A stretch of DNA of 64,000 bases. Source: Campylobacter rectus (lineage in GTDB: Bacteria; Campylobacterota; Campylobacteria; Campylobacterales; Campylobacteraceae). A model generated the notes under the pieces. That model saw only the letters and a list, made by a program, of their open reading frames with translations, was not told the DNA's origin and did no database searches. The translations under genes were made by a program, and so were the position numbers. The stretch lies in the NCBI RefSeq assembly GCF_004803795.1, contig NZ_CP012543.1, forward strand, positions 682,001 to 746,000, read 5' to 3'. Within the stretch, counting starts at the first letter, position 1. Each line of letters opens with the position of its first letter. Below, in pieces: positions 17,918 to 27,443 of this stretch.

Positions 17918-18547
17918 ATGTTTGAGTATATAGAAGTCGGCGGTATCTTTATGTGGCCGATATTTTTCCTGTCGGTGCTTGGCGTTGCGGTGTTGCTTGA
18001 AAAGGGCGTGTATTTTTTATTTATCGAAATAGACGCTACCAGCTCGTTTAAGATCAAGCTTTGTAATCTGATTTTAGAGGGCGATTACGAAAAAATCAAG
18101 GAATTTTGCAAAAGATACAAAAACTCGCTTGCTAAAACCGCGCTTTTCGTGGCCCAAAATTTAGGCGAGGGCGCGAGTAAAACGCAGATCGACTACATCG
18201 CCGAGGAGGCCGTATCTATGCAGCTAACCTCGCTTGAGAAGCGCACGTGGATACTAGGGCTTTGCGCGAGCGCGAGTCCGCAGCTAGGCCTGCTTGGCAC
18301 GATAGTGGGTATGATAAAGGCCTTTAGCGGACTTAGCGGCGGAGTGGACGCGCCGCTCGTGGCAGTCGGCATCTCGGAGGCGCTTTACACTACGGCTTTC
18401 GGGCTTATCGTAGCGATACCTTGCGTGATATTTTATCTGATGATCAGCAAGAAGATAGATTTCATCCTAAACGATCTAAACCGCATTATGAGCCTGTTTG
18501 GACGCAGTTTTGAAAGGAGAAGCTGTGAGATATGTCCGCAGGGATAA
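17918..18547 (+). CDS. exbB: ExbB, TonB-system inner membrane protein
   Basis: ATG 17918 (MFEYIEVGG) with a TAGGAC site gives 209 residues; the open frame extends upstream to 17894 without a better start. Three membrane segments are visible (N-terminal FMWPIFFLSVLGVAVLL; then around GLLGTIVGMIKAF and LIVAIPCVIFYLM). The Ala/Gly-rich core matches MotA/TolQ/ExbB proton-channel proteins. With ExbD it uses the proton motive force to energise TonB. It is the first gene of an apparent nine-gene operon; the next gene starts 23 bases before its stop. Confidence 0.92.
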   Translation: MFEYIEVGGIFMWPIFFLSVLGVAVLLEKGVYFLFIEIDATSSFKIKLCNLILEGDYEKIKEFCKRYKNSLAKTALFVAQNLGEGASKTQIDYIAEEAVSMQLTSLEKRTWILGLCASASPQLGLLGTIVGMIKAFSGLSGGVDAPLVAVGISEALYTTAFGLIVAIPCVIFYLMISKKIDFILNDLNRIMSLFGRSFERRSCEICPQG

Positions 18548-18947
18548 GGGCAAACATACCGGCATCTCGATGCTAAATTTGATCGATGTTATATTTGTGC
18601 TTTTGCTGTTTTTTATGCTTACTACTTCTTTTAACAAATTCGCCCACATCGACATCGCCCTACCTCAAAGCGCATCAAATTTAAACGAAGAAGATAAGAA
18701 AAACGTTGAGGTTTTTTATCTGCTTAACGGCGAAGTACTTTTGAGTATAAACGGCGAGCAAAAAAGCTTAAATTTGACGAATCTAAGCGAAGAAATCGCA
18801 AATTTAACCCCGAAACAAAAAGAGAGCATAAAACTAAACGCGGATGAAGCGATAAACTACGGCGAGGTTGTAAATTTGATCTCTATCTTAAAAGATAGCG
18901 GCACGCAAAACGTCGAGCTAAACATCAAGAAAAAACCCAAAGGATAA
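18525..18947 (+). CDS. exbD: ExbD, TonB-system accessory protein
   Basis: GTG 18525 has AAAGGAG at a proper distance and gives 140 residues; the frame also opens at a TTG at 18498, which lacks a site. A single membrane helix (IDVIFVLLLFFMLTTSF, about residues 20-37) carries the conserved Asp of the ExbD/TolR proton path, followed by a periplasmic domain. It partners ExbB, whose 3' end it overlaps by 23 bp, and the TonB encoded five genes downstream. Confidence 0.92.
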   Translation: MRYVRRDKGKHTGISMLNLIDVIFVLLLFFMLTTSFNKFAHIDIALPQSASNLNEEDKKNVEVFYLLNGEVLLSINGEQKSLNLTNLSEEIANLTPKQKESIKLNADEAINYGEVVNLISILKDSGTQNVELNIKKKPKG

Positions 18948-18996
18948 AAATGAATCGAATTTTATCCTTCTACAAATTTAACCCAAGGAGAAAACG

Positions 18997-20961
18997 ATGA
19001 TTGTTAAATCAGGTCTAAAGGCTATCGCGCTTTCGCTGATAGCAAGCCTGAATCTCTGTGCAGCAGACAATAACGCCACGAGACTGGACGCCACGGTCGT
19101 AACGACAACTGGCTTTGAAAGCGCGCTAAAAGACGAGGCTAGAAACGTGACGGTCATAACTCAAGAGGACGTGAAAAACCGCGGATACCGCGATTTGGAG
19201 GAAATTTTAGATAAAGCTGCCGGAGTTAGCTTTATAAACTGGGGCGCGGGCGCTACGGTAGATATGCGCGGCCAAGGCAATCAATCCAACATCGCCGTCA
19301 AAGTGCTGGTTAACGGCGTAGGCGCGATGAATATGATCGACTCTACGCCAAACCCCGTGCGAGTAAATCTAATCCCTATCGAAGACATCGAGCGAGTGGA
19401 GATAATCCCGGGCGGCGGAGCCGTGCTCTACGGCAACGGCACTAGGGGCGGTGTCATAAACATTATCACGAAGACCAAGCCTAGAGATTTTTACGCGGGT
19501 GTCTCGAGTAAATTCGGCTCCTACGGCTATAAAGACTTAAATTTAAACGTAGGCGGCACTATAGCCGAACGACTATTTTTAAAAGCTAACATAAAAGGTT
19601 TTGAAGAAAATACCTATAGATACGGCGGCGAGATCGACGGCAAATACGCAAGTCTGGGTCTAACCTATAAAATTTCGGATTTTCAAAGCATATCAATAAA
19701 TCCAAGCTACTACAAAGAAAAGCAAAGCATCTCTCCAAGTCCGACCAAGGCCCAACTGGCTCAAAATAGAAGAAGCGCGGGCAAGGGCTCAAACTCCTCG
19801 AACCTACTAAAAAGAGTAGGGGTTAGCGGGGATTACAGCGTAAATTTCGAAAAAATAGAAGCCAGCGTTACGCCGTTTTATCAAAAAATAGAAACGACGC
19901 TGGACGACTCTAAATTTAACGATAAAAAATACGGAGCGAATTTCAAGGCCAAATATAAATACGGTAGCGGAAATTTTATCGGCGGCTACGACTATCAAAA
20001 AAACACGGGCGATAGATTTTTAGACTTTGCAACCGGACCTATGAGATTTAACTATATCTACGATATCGAAAAAATAACGCACTCGTTTTATTTTTTAGAA
20101 ACGCATGATTTTACCGACATTTTCTCGCTTAGCGCCGGGGCCAGATACGAGAACGCGAACTACGATATCTTTAGCAATCAAAAAAGAATAAGAGGCAGGA
20201 AGGTTTTTCAGGTAGCGGGTATGCCTATGCGAGGAAATAAGAAAAACAACAACTACGCTTACGAAATAACGCCGAATTTTAAATATTCGGATAGCGGAAA
20301 TTTGTATTTTAAATTTGAACGCGGCTTCATATCTCCTACGCCGGTGCAGCTAATAGACAAGATAAACCGCACGACATACCGTATAAATAATCTAAAATCG
20401 GAAGTTTATCAGACCTACGAAACCGGCGTTAAAGATTTAATTTGGGGTCAATTTATCAGCGCGACGCTATTTTTAACCGACACCAAAGACGAAATAGGCA
20501 GACAAACCCTAGGGCCGAATATCGGCGACGGCTGGAGATACTACAACCTAACCAAAACCAGACGCTACGGCGCGGAGCTATATGCGGAGCAATACCTGTT
20601 AGATAGCCTAAGGCTTAGTCAGACTTTTTCTTACGTAAAGGCTAAAATTTCCTCCGGCGCAGACAAAGGCAAAGAAATTCCTTACGTGCAAAAGAGTAAA
20701 TTTATACTGGGCATAGATTATGAGCCGATTAGTAAATTTAAAATTTTGACCGATATAAAATACGGCTCCAGTCACAAGACGGCTTCGTATAAAAAAGTAA
20801 ATAGCAAAACCACGGTCGATCTAGGCGTTAGCTACGGGCCGCTAAAAGGCTTTACCGTGGCTGCGGGCGTGAAAAATTTGATGGATAAAAAATACGACAT
20901 CGACATAAACGTTCCCGCGCGCGACAGAAATTACTACGTAGAGTTTAAGTATGCTTACTAA
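18997..20961 (+). CDS. TonB-dependent receptor of the heme-type operon
   Basis: The 654-residue protein has a signal peptide (ending near LCAADNN), a plug (TVVTTTGFESALKDEA, then VEIIPGGGAVLYGNGTRGGVINIIT) and a beta-barrel ending FKYAY. The plug is closely similar to that of the 15374 receptor. The segment GFISPTPVQL...NNLKSE lies at the FRAP/NPxL position of heme receptors but is diverged, so heme as ligand is inferred mainly from the downstream radical SAM and flavodoxin genes. ATG 18997 follows AAGGAG. Its 3' end overlaps the permease gene by 11 bp. Confidence 0.9.
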   Translation: MIVKSGLKAIALSLIASLNLCAADNNATRLDATVVTTTGFESALKDEARNVTVITQEDVKNRGYRDLEEILDKAAGVSFINWGAGATVDMRGQGNQSNIAVKVLVNGVGAMNMIDSTPNPVRVNLIPIEDIERVEIIPGGGAVLYGNGTRGGVINIITKTKPRDFYAGVSSKFGSYGYKDLNLNVGGTIAERLFLKANIKGFEENTYRYGGEIDGKYASLGLTYKISDFQSISINPSYYKEKQSISPSPTKAQLAQNRRSAGKGSNSSNLLKRVGVSGDYSVNFEKIEASVTPFYQKIETTLDDSKFNDKKYGANFKAKYKYGSGNFIGGYDYQKNTGDRFLDFATGPMRFNYIYDIEKITHSFYFLETHDFTDIFSLSAGARYENANYDIFSNQKRIRGRKVFQVAGMPMRGNKKNNNYAYEITPNFKYSDSGNLYFKFERGFISPTPVQLIDKINRTTYRINNLKSEVYQTYETGVKDLIWGQFISATLFLTDTKDEIGRQTLGPNIGDGWRYYNLTKTRRYGAELYAEQYLLDSLRLSQTFSYVKAKISSGADKGKEIPYVQKSKFILGIDYEPISKFKILTDIKYGSSHKTASYKKVNSKTTVDLGVSYGPLKGFTVAAGVKNLMDKKYDIDINVPARDRNYYVEFKYAY

Positions 20962-21931
20962 AAATAGAGTCGGGGTAGTTTTAGCGGCGCTGACCGTATC
21001 GCTTTTTATATTTTCGCTTAGTCTTGGCGGGGCCGATATCTCGTGGCAAGATATAATCAAATTTGCAAGCGGCGGCGAGATAGACGAGATAAAAGAGACG
21101 ATCTTGCTTGAGATTCGCTTGCCGCGCGTCATAATGGCCTTTTTAATCGGCATGCTTTTGGCAAGCTCGGGCGTCGTCGTGCAAAGCGTATTTTTAAACC
21201 CGCTAGCAGACCCTTACATCATCGGTATCGCCTCCGCCGCGACCTTTGGCGCCGTGGCGGCTTATCTTTTAAAATTGCCCGATTTTTACTACGGAGTGTT
21301 TGCTTTTTTTAGCGCGGCGATACTCTCCGTGCTCATTTTTAAGCTCTCTAAAAAAGGCAAATCCATCGCCACGCTTCTTATCATCGGTATCGCATTTTCA
21401 TCGTTTTTGGGCGCATTTACGAGCTTTGCGACCTACCTCATCGGCGAGGATAGCTTTAAGATAGTAGCATGGATGATGGGTTACGTGGGCTCGGCAAACT
21501 GGGGGAAAATCACCTACATCAGCGTTCCTCTCGTGCTATCTATGGCGTATTTTTACTTTAAACGTTTTGAGCTAAACGTCATCCTAAGCGGCGACGAAGA
21601 GGCTCAAAGCCTGGGCGTGGACGTAGAAAAGATAAAAAAACGCCTGCTCATCGTTTCATCTTTAGCCGTAGCGTTTTCGGTCGCGTTTACGGGTATGATA
21701 GGCTTTGTGGGACTCATCATCCCGCATACGCTGCGCATGATACTAAAAACCTCGAGCAACATCGTTTTGATACCCATTAGCGCCTTTGCGGGCGGGTTTT
21801 TCTTGCTGGCCTGTGACACGATAGGCAAAAGCGTCCTAAGCCCTACGGAAGTGCCTATCGGCGTAGTTACGGCGTTTTTCGGAGCTCCGTTTTTTCTATT
21901 TTTAGCTATCCGTTCAAGCAGGAGCATATAA
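20951..21931 (+). CDS. BtuC/FecCD-type ABC permease
   Basis: The 326-residue protein is almost wholly hydrophobic with about ten membrane helices, matching FecCD/BtuC/HmuU permeases. Family runs are LEIRLPRVIMAFLIG, ADPYIIGIASAATFGA and GMIGFVGLIIPHTLRM, the last being the coupling region that contacts the ATPase. It would carry a heme or iron-chelate across the inner membrane as a homodimer. ATG 20951 lies inside the receptor's 3' end, and the ATPase follows after one base, so it is translationally coupled on both sides. Confidence 0.93.
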   Translation: MLTKNRVGVVLAALTVSLFIFSLSLGGADISWQDIIKFASGGEIDEIKETILLEIRLPRVIMAFLIGMLLASSGVVVQSVFLNPLADPYIIGIASAATFGAVAAYLLKLPDFYYGVFAFFSAAILSVLIFKLSKKGKSIATLLIIGIAFSSFLGAFTSFATYLIGEDSFKIVAWMMGYVGSANWGKITYISVPLVLSMAYFYFKRFELNVILSGDEEAQSLGVDVEKIKKRLLIVSSLAVAFSVAFTGMIGFVGLIIPHTLRMILKTSSNIVLIPISAFAGGFFLLACDTIGKSVLSPTEVPIGVVTAFFGAPFFLFLAIRSSRSI

Positions 21932-21932
21932 A

Positions 21933-22697
21933 GTGAAAATAAACGAACTATGCTTTAGCTACGGCAAAAAAGAGATACTGAAAAATATAGATTTAAACTT
22001 TAAAAATGGCGAATTCGTAGGGATTTTAGGCCCAAACGGCTGCGGTAAATCCACGCTTTTAAAAAATATCCTAAAAATTTTATCCCCAAATAGCGGCATA
22101 ATAACGCTGAAAAACAAAAAACTGGAGGATTATTCGCTAAAAGAGCTAGCCAAAATTTTAGGCTTCGTGCCGCAAAAAACGATTTTAAATATGCCTCTTA
22201 CGGTCGAGGATATCGTGCTGATGGGTAGATTTTGCCATCTAAAAAGCCAGTTTAGCGGATATGACGCAAACGACGTCGAAAAGACATACGAGATCATGCG
22301 CCTGCTTGACGTAGAAAAATTTGCAAAACGCAGCGCCCACTCTTTAAGCGGCGGCGAATTTCAGCGGGTATTGCTGGCTAGAGCCCTTGTTAGCGAGCCT
22401 AAAATTTTGCTTCTTGACGAGCCTACTAGCGCGCTGGATCTAAGCTACGGAGTTCAGATGCTAAAAATCTGCGAAAATTTAACCAGGGAGCTAAAATTAC
22501 TCTCAGTAGCCGTGCTGCACGATCTAAATTTAGCCGCTATGTTTTGCGACAAACTTATAATGCTAAAAGACGGCGAGATACGCCACGCAGGAGCGGCAAA
22601 AGAGCTTTTTACGAAAGAAATTTTATATGAAATTTACGGATTAAACTGCGAAATTTTAGAACATAACGGAACGCCTTTCGTAGCGCCCACAAGATGA
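21933..22697 (+). CDS. ABC importer ATPase (FecE/HmuV-type)
   Basis: The 254-residue ATPase has Walker A GPNGCGKST (33-41), signature LSGGEFQR (about 138), Walker B LLLDEPTSALD and the switch His in AVLHDLNLA. The start is GTG 21933, one base after the permease stop. It powers the permease encoded just upstream. Family (FecE/BtuD/HmuV) is certain from the motifs; the substrate is inferred from the operon. Confidence 0.93.
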   Translation: MKINELCFSYGKKEILKNIDLNFKNGEFVGILGPNGCGKSTLLKNILKILSPNSGIITLKNKKLEDYSLKELAKILGFVPQKTILNMPLTVEDIVLMGRFCHLKSQFSGYDANDVEKTYEIMRLLDVEKFAKRSAHSLSGGEFQRVLLARALVSEPKILLLDEPTSALDLSYGVQMLKICENLTRELKLLSVAVLHDLNLAAMFCDKLIMLKDGEIRHAGAAKELFTKEILYEIYGLNCEILEHNGTPFVAPTR

Positions 22698-22739
22698 TAA
22701 GGTTACTGAATCAAAAATCAAAATTTGAAAGGATTTTCT

Positions 22740-23564
22740 ATGAAAAAAATCGTTGCATTTTTGCTTACCCTTAGTTGTCTTTTGACGAATTTGACCGCTC
22801 AAAACGCGCCCAAAAGACTAGTCGTGCTAGACCCTTCCGTCGTTGAGATGGTTTATATGGTAGGTGCGCAAGATCAGCTGGTTGCGATCTCCACGCTTCA
22901 GTTTTCTAAAATTTGGCCCGAGGATCAGACCGTAAAGCTAAAAAGCGTAGGAACCTATACAAAGCCCAACATCGAGCAAATCTTCGAGCTAAAACCGGAT
23001 CTTGTGGTCACGAGCTTCCATTCGGCAAACGTAAACGAAAGCCTTGCTAAATTTAACCTAAAAACGCTATCTCTAAAAGCCGATAAGGTTGAGGATATAT
23101 ACAAAAATATCGAAGAAATCGGTAAAATAACCGGCAAAGAACAAAAAGCAAGCGAGGTCGTAAGCGAGATAAAATCAAAAATCGACTCTTTTGCAAACAG
23201 CGAAGTAAAAGGCAAAAAGATACTGGGCGTATTTTCCTCGACGCCGCTTACGGGCTTTAGCTCAAAGACGCTCCCCGGCGACATCTTTAACAAACTCGGA
23301 CTAAAAAACATCGCCGACAATCTAGAGGGCTCGACTCCGATAGTCTCGACCGAGTTTATCTTGACGCAAGATCCGGACTACATCATCGTTGTCGGCGGTA
23401 TGGGCGGCGACGGTGAAAATTTCTTAAAACAAAATCCGGTGCTTAAAAAAACGACCGCCGCGAAAAACGACAAAATACTCATCGTGCCATCCTCGTTGCT
23501 ACTTCGAGGAACGCCTCGCATAGGCGAAGCCATAGATAAATTTTACGAGATGCTGAACAAATAA
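22740..23564 (+). CDS. Periplasmic binding protein of the heme-type importer
   Basis: ATG 22740, preceded by GAAAGGA, gives 274 residues (the open frame begins at a TTG at 22725, which overlaps that site). A signal peptide ends near LTAQNAP; there is no lipobox. The two-lobe class III fold is shown by RLVVLDPSVVEMVYMVGA, VGTYTKPNIEQIFELKPDLVV and DPDYIIVVGG. The Tyr in SVGTY is at a position where HmuT/ShuT-type proteins use Tyr to ligate heme iron, a suggestive rather than decisive point. It delivers ligand to the preceding permease/ATPase. Confidence 0.9.
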   Translation: MKKIVAFLLTLSCLLTNLTAQNAPKRLVVLDPSVVEMVYMVGAQDQLVAISTLQFSKIWPEDQTVKLKSVGTYTKPNIEQIFELKPDLVVTSFHSANVNESLAKFNLKTLSLKADKVEDIYKNIEEIGKITGKEQKASEVVSEIKSKIDSFANSEVKGKKILGVFSSTPLTGFSSKTLPGDIFNKLGLKNIADNLEGSTPIVSTEFILTQDPDYIIVVGGMGGDGENFLKQNPVLKKTTAAKNDKILIVPSSLLLRGTPRIGEAIDKFYEMLNK

Positions 23565-24340
23565 TGCGCTATTTTCTAGTCTCGTTAATCTTAAATTTGG
23601 CTCTACTTTTCTTGCCGTTAAACTCTCGCCAGATAGAGAGCGAGAAGCCTCAAGAGACAATAAGCATAAAGCTAAATTTGACGCGAGACGAGCCTAGCAA
23701 AGAGATGAGGGAATACATCCCGCCTCAAAGCGCCGAGCCGCTTGAAATACCGCAAGAGACGCCGCCCGAGCCGGTTAAATTTGAGCCCGAGCCCGAAGAA
23801 CCGATGCCCGAGGAGCCTGAAATTTTAGAGCCGGAGCCCAAACCCGAGCCGATAGAGCCCAAAAAACCAAAGGAGCAAAAAAAACAACCGCCAAAGCCGA
23901 AAACAAAAAAGCAAATCTCGCCAAAGCCGGTGCAAGTTGTTAAAGAGGAGCCTAAATTTGAGCCCGTTCCTGTGCCGACTCAAATTTTACCCGCCGAGCA
24001 ACCCAGCTCAATTCCGGCTCCCGCAAAAGAAACCAATCAGCAAAGTAGCGACGGAGCCAGAGACGCAAGCGTATGTAAAGACGGCGTAGGATTTAAGGTA
24101 GTGCGCGAACCTGAAGCCAAGTATCCGAAAAAGGCGTTGATGTTGCGGCTAAACGGGACATTTAAAGTCGAAGTGGATTTTAAATTTGACGGCGAAATAA
24201 AAATAATCGCCGTGCGCGGAGAAAATAAAATTTTTAAAGACGAAGCGGTAAAAATAACAAAAGAGTTAGAAATTAAAGTGTTAAAAAATATTTCACATTG
24301 TATAATAACCAAACCTTACGAATTTAAAACGGAGAAATAA
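23564..24340 (+). CDS. tonB: TonB energy-transducing protein
   Basis: The 258-residue protein has an N-terminal membrane anchor (ILNLALLFLPL), a long Pro/Glu then Pro/Lys-rich spacer (about residues 55-150) that spans the periplasm, and a C-terminal TonB domain (about 175-258; EAKYPKKALMLRLNGTFKVEVDF). It couples ExbBD to outer membrane receptors, probably serving the five receptors in this window. ATG 23564 overlaps the stop of the binding protein gene by one base. Confidence 0.93.
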   Translation: MRYFLVSLILNLALLFLPLNSRQIESEKPQETISIKLNLTRDEPSKEMREYIPPQSAEPLEIPQETPPEPVKFEPEPEEPMPEEPEILEPEPKPEPIEPKKPKEQKKQPPKPKTKKQISPKPVQVVKEEPKFEPVPVPTQILPAEQPSSIPAPAKETNQQSSDGARDASVCKDGVGFKVVREPEAKYPKKALMLRLNGTFKVEVDFKFDGEIKIIAVRGENKIFKDEAVKITKELEIKVLKNISHCIITKPYEFKTEK

Positions 24341-24341
24341 A

Positions 24342-25565
24342 ATGTTTAAAACCAGACAAAAAGGACATGCGGGGCCTGCTCGCTCCAGAAAAGTAGAGAT
24401 GGCGACCAGCGCCGAAGTGGAGAAATTTTTAGAAGAAGAACTGCCTACGCAAAAAGACGGCGTGATCTATATTCACGTGCCGTTTTGCGATAATATCTGT
24501 TCGTTTTGCTCGATGTATCGCACCAAGCTGGAAGACGAACTGGACGATTACACGAAATATCTTTTAGGCGAGATAGAAAAATACGGAAAATTTCAGTATC
24601 TAAAAGCAAAAAATATCCGCAGCGTATATTTTGGCGGCGGAACTCCGACGATATTAAAAGAGCGTCACCTAGAACCCATCATTAATGCGATTAGATCAAA
24701 ATTTAACATCGCGGCGGATTGCGAATTTAGCTTGGAGAGCACGCTGCATAATCTAAATTTAAGCAAATTGCGGCTATTAGAGAGCTTAGGCGTAAATCGT
24801 TTCAGTATCGGTGTGCAGACGTTTTCCGATAGAGGCCGCAAGCTGCTAAACCGCGTCCAAGGCAAAAAAGGCGCTATAGAACACTTGCAAATGATCAGGC
24901 AAAATTTTAGCGGTATGGTCTGTACCGACATCATCTTTAACTACCCCGAGCAGACGCTGGAAGAGGTGCTGGAAGACGCACGACTCGTAGATGAGCTAAG
25001 CATTGATAGCACTAGCTTTTATTCGCTTCAGCTCTTTGACAAATCCGAACTCGCAAAGAGCATTTCGCAGGATTATTACGACGTAGAGCACGAACACAAA
25101 CTACACAACGCATTCGTCGAAAAGCTACTGGGAACCGGCAACTATGAGGTGTTAGAATACACCAAATTTAACCGTATCGGGCGTGACCGCTATCAATACA
25201 TCCGCCTCAGTCACGAGGGCGCAGATATCTTGCCTCTAGGCAAGGGCGCAGGCGGACACCTTGGCTGTTATGGCATTTATAACGCTAAAGAGAATATGCA
25301 AATGATAAGCAAAACAAACGACAAACAGCGCGCCGAAGGACGGCTAAAGAGCCTCTTTCAATACCCTAAAATCGAGCTTGCGCGCGTAAAAAGCTTTGTT
25401 AGCGACGCGACCTTTGACGAGCTTACGGAATTTTTCAAAAAATGTGAAAACAAGGGCTATATGAGCATAGAAAACGGCTTTTTAAACTATACGACGGACG
25501 GCGTATTTTGGGGCAACTCGATCGCTACCGAAGTAGGAAATATCGCACATAAGGATTTTGAATGA
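24342..25565 (+). CDS. chuW: HemN-like radical SAM enzyme, ChuW/HutW/HmuW type (putative anaerobic heme degradation)
   Basis: The 407-residue protein has the radical SAM motif C49-x3-C53-x2-C56 (HVPFCDNICSFCSM) and the HemN-type run VYFGGGTPTIL. It lies one base after tonB and overlaps the next gene, a flavodoxin, by 4 bp. HemN-like proteins encoded with heme receptors and importers (ChuW in E. coli O157, HutW in Vibrio, HmuW in Fusobacterium) open the heme ring without oxygen, giving a linear tetrapyrrole (anaerobilin) and free iron. This assignment comes from family plus context; a plain coproporphyrinogen dehydrogenase is the alternative but would not explain the operon. Confidence 0.8.
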   Translation: MFKTRQKGHAGPARSRKVEMATSAEVEKFLEEELPTQKDGVIYIHVPFCDNICSFCSMYRTKLEDELDDYTKYLLGEIEKYGKFQYLKAKNIRSVYFGGGTPTILKERHLEPIINAIRSKFNIAADCEFSLESTLHNLNLSKLRLLESLGVNRFSIGVQTFSDRGRKLLNRVQGKKGAIEHLQMIRQNFSGMVCTDIIFNYPEQTLEEVLEDARLVDELSIDSTSFYSLQLFDKSELAKSISQDYYDVEHEHKLHNAFVEKLLGTGNYEVLEYTKFNRIGRDRYQYIRLSHEGADILPLGKGAGGHLGCYGIYNAKENMQMISKTNDKQRAEGRLKSLFQYPKIELARVKSFVSDATFDELTEFFKKCENKGYMSIENGFLNYTTDGVFWGNSIATEVGNIAHKDFE

Positions 25566-26071
25566 AAAAAATAGTTATTTACTCAAGCTTGACGGGCAAC
25601 ACTGCCAAAGTCGGGCATGCTATCGCACAGGAGCTTGGCTGTGAGGCGGTTAAATTTGACGAAAATTTTAGCCTAAATTTAGACGAATACGACTTTATTG
25701 TAGTTGGATTTTATGTCGATAAAGGCGATGCGGAACCTAATTTCAAGCACTTTTTAAGTCAGATAAAAGATAAAAAAACGGGCGTTTTTATGACGCTTGG
25801 TATGGATCCCCAGCATGAGCATGCGGCAAACTGTCTAGAAAAAGTCAAAGTCGTCTTGCGAGAGGGAGGCAATGAGATTTTACGCGAGTTTTACTGCCAA
25901 GGTGCGATCGATCCTAAAATCATTGAGCAGCTTAGAAAAATGGGCGAGACGATGCCAAACGATCCGCGTTATACCATAACGCCGGAGCGCGAAGCCAGAT
26001 GGGCCAGAGCCGCGAGTCACCCGGACGAAAACGATCTGGAAAAGGCAAAAACGGCGTTTAGGGGGATATAA
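25562..26071 (+). CDS. Flavodoxin-like protein of heme catabolism (HmuF-like)
   Basis: The 169-residue protein has the flavodoxin phosphate-binding loop SLTGNTAKVG (8-17) and the alternating fold of short FMN proteins. It is the last gene of the operon, overlapping the radical SAM gene by 4 bp. In Fusobacterium a flavodoxin (HmuF) encoded with HmuW handles and reduces anaerobilin; the same role, or electron supply to the radical SAM enzyme, is inferred here. The C-terminal third (RYTITPEREARWARAASHPDE) is conserved-looking and longer than minimal flavodoxins. Confidence 0.82.
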   Translation: MKKIVIYSSLTGNTAKVGHAIAQELGCEAVKFDENFSLNLDEYDFIVVGFYVDKGDAEPNFKHFLSQIKDKKTGVFMTLGMDPQHEHAANCLEKVKVVLREGGNEILREFYCQGAIDPKIIEQLRKMGETMPNDPRYTITPEREARWARAASHPDENDLEKAKTAFRGI

Positions 26072-27443
26072 ATTTGTCGCCGCCGGGCGGTGTCAAATTT
26101 ACGCAAGCGGTATAAATTTAAGCGATAAATTGGGCGCATTTTAAATTTGTAAAATTTGCGCCATATTTTTAGCTTTATTTTAAATTTAGATCGCCCGAAC
26201 CCGCACCGCAAAAACTCTAAATTTGATTCGGTCAAATTTAGAGTTTTGTATTTTGGCTTGTTTGCGTAAAAGCAACCGTTTGAAGTTGTTTTTTGCTTTA
26301 TTATAAGGAAATGGGATTAAATTACGCTCCGCCGGCGCTCTCTTTGAGAGTTGCAAGCACAAAGCGAGCAACGATACAAAAAGAGCTCCCCGCTCCCTTT
26401 ATCTCTTTCATTGACGATACTTTTACGGTTGTGAGATAGCTTTGCTTATTGTCAAGCAAAGTGCCTCGGACTTGGAAATAAATTTCTAAATTTAGCCCTG
26501 CCGAATTTAAAAACGTGCGGCACATTAGCGCTATCGCACCTGTTTAACTTTAAACTTTAGCTTCACTACGTTCGCTACCATCGCTCTATCGAGCTTGAGA
26601 CCGCTTCACTCGTTACGAGATAGCGACAGGTCGCTCTCATAAAACGTGCAGTAGAGTTAGAAGCCGGGGATAGCTCTGCCGCTAAGCGGCTAGGCGTTTT
26701 TTGAAAAAGCTGCTAACGCATAATGTGAGGCGAAGCAAAACTACTTACGCTCTGTTTGTAACCACGGAGCGAAGCGTCGGTAGCAATTGCAGTAAAACTA
26801 AAGTAGAGCGTCGCCTTTTTTACTTCATATTTTGCGGCTACCTTGCGCTTAGATGCGCCGTATTTGCCACTACTGGATTTATTTTCTTTAAGAGCTGCCA
26901 AAGGCAGACCCGCACCTTTGTCTGCTTTGCTTCGCAGGCTAGCGTATTTTAAGAAGCGGCTACTAGAGCGGCAGACGCCCAAATCCACATCATTCACTGC
27001 ACGTTTAAGGTAGCGACACTGCTTTGCTTATTACCAAGCAAAGCGTCGCAGACTGCGGCAATATCAATAATATAAAAATTTGAGAAAGTAAATTTGACGA
27101 TACGGCACGGCGTTGCTGTGAATTTTAAATTTATACACACGATAAAATCGGCAAATTCGTATTGCAGCTTGGAAAATTTAGTCCAAATTTGCCGCGATGA
27201 TTGCCTTGCAAGAGCTTAACTATAAATTTGAGAGCCGAAAAAGACAAAGTAAAATTTGCAGTTTGGGTTTGTAAAATCTAACAAATTTAACGATTTGTGC
27301 CGTCAAATTTGAAAATATCCGAACTCGGCACAAATTTAGCGTCCGAATTTTGATATTTGCAAGCTAAATTTGCTAAAATCGCACTAAAAATCGGCGAGTG
27401 AAAATGCGCCGATCGTGATTTAAATTTGATTGCAAGGAAAATT
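26072..27443. other. Long gene-free stretch with dispersed repeat
   Basis: About 1.37 kb without an intact gene. AAATTT-rich filler occupies 26072-26280 and 27060-27440. The middle carries a copy of the mosaic dispersed repeat (26516-26960). Short frames on both strands have no family resemblance and are interrupted. Confidence 0.5.
26516..26960 (+). repeat. Dispersed mosaic repeat, copy 2
   Basis: Contains AACGTGCGGC...GCGCTATCGCACCTG, TAGCTTCACTACGTTCGCTACC at 26558-26579 and GAGACCGCTTCACTCG, in the same order as minus-strand copy 1. Further along (about 26795-26820) CTAAAGTAGAGCGTCGCC is an inverted copy of a block from copy 4, so the element is internally rearranged. Confidence 0.6.

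Noticed and set aside
26701-26997. Overlapping 83- and 94-residue ORFs in repeat copy 2
   Set aside because: Both strands are open at once within a repeat whose other copies are interrupted in those frames; no family resemblance.
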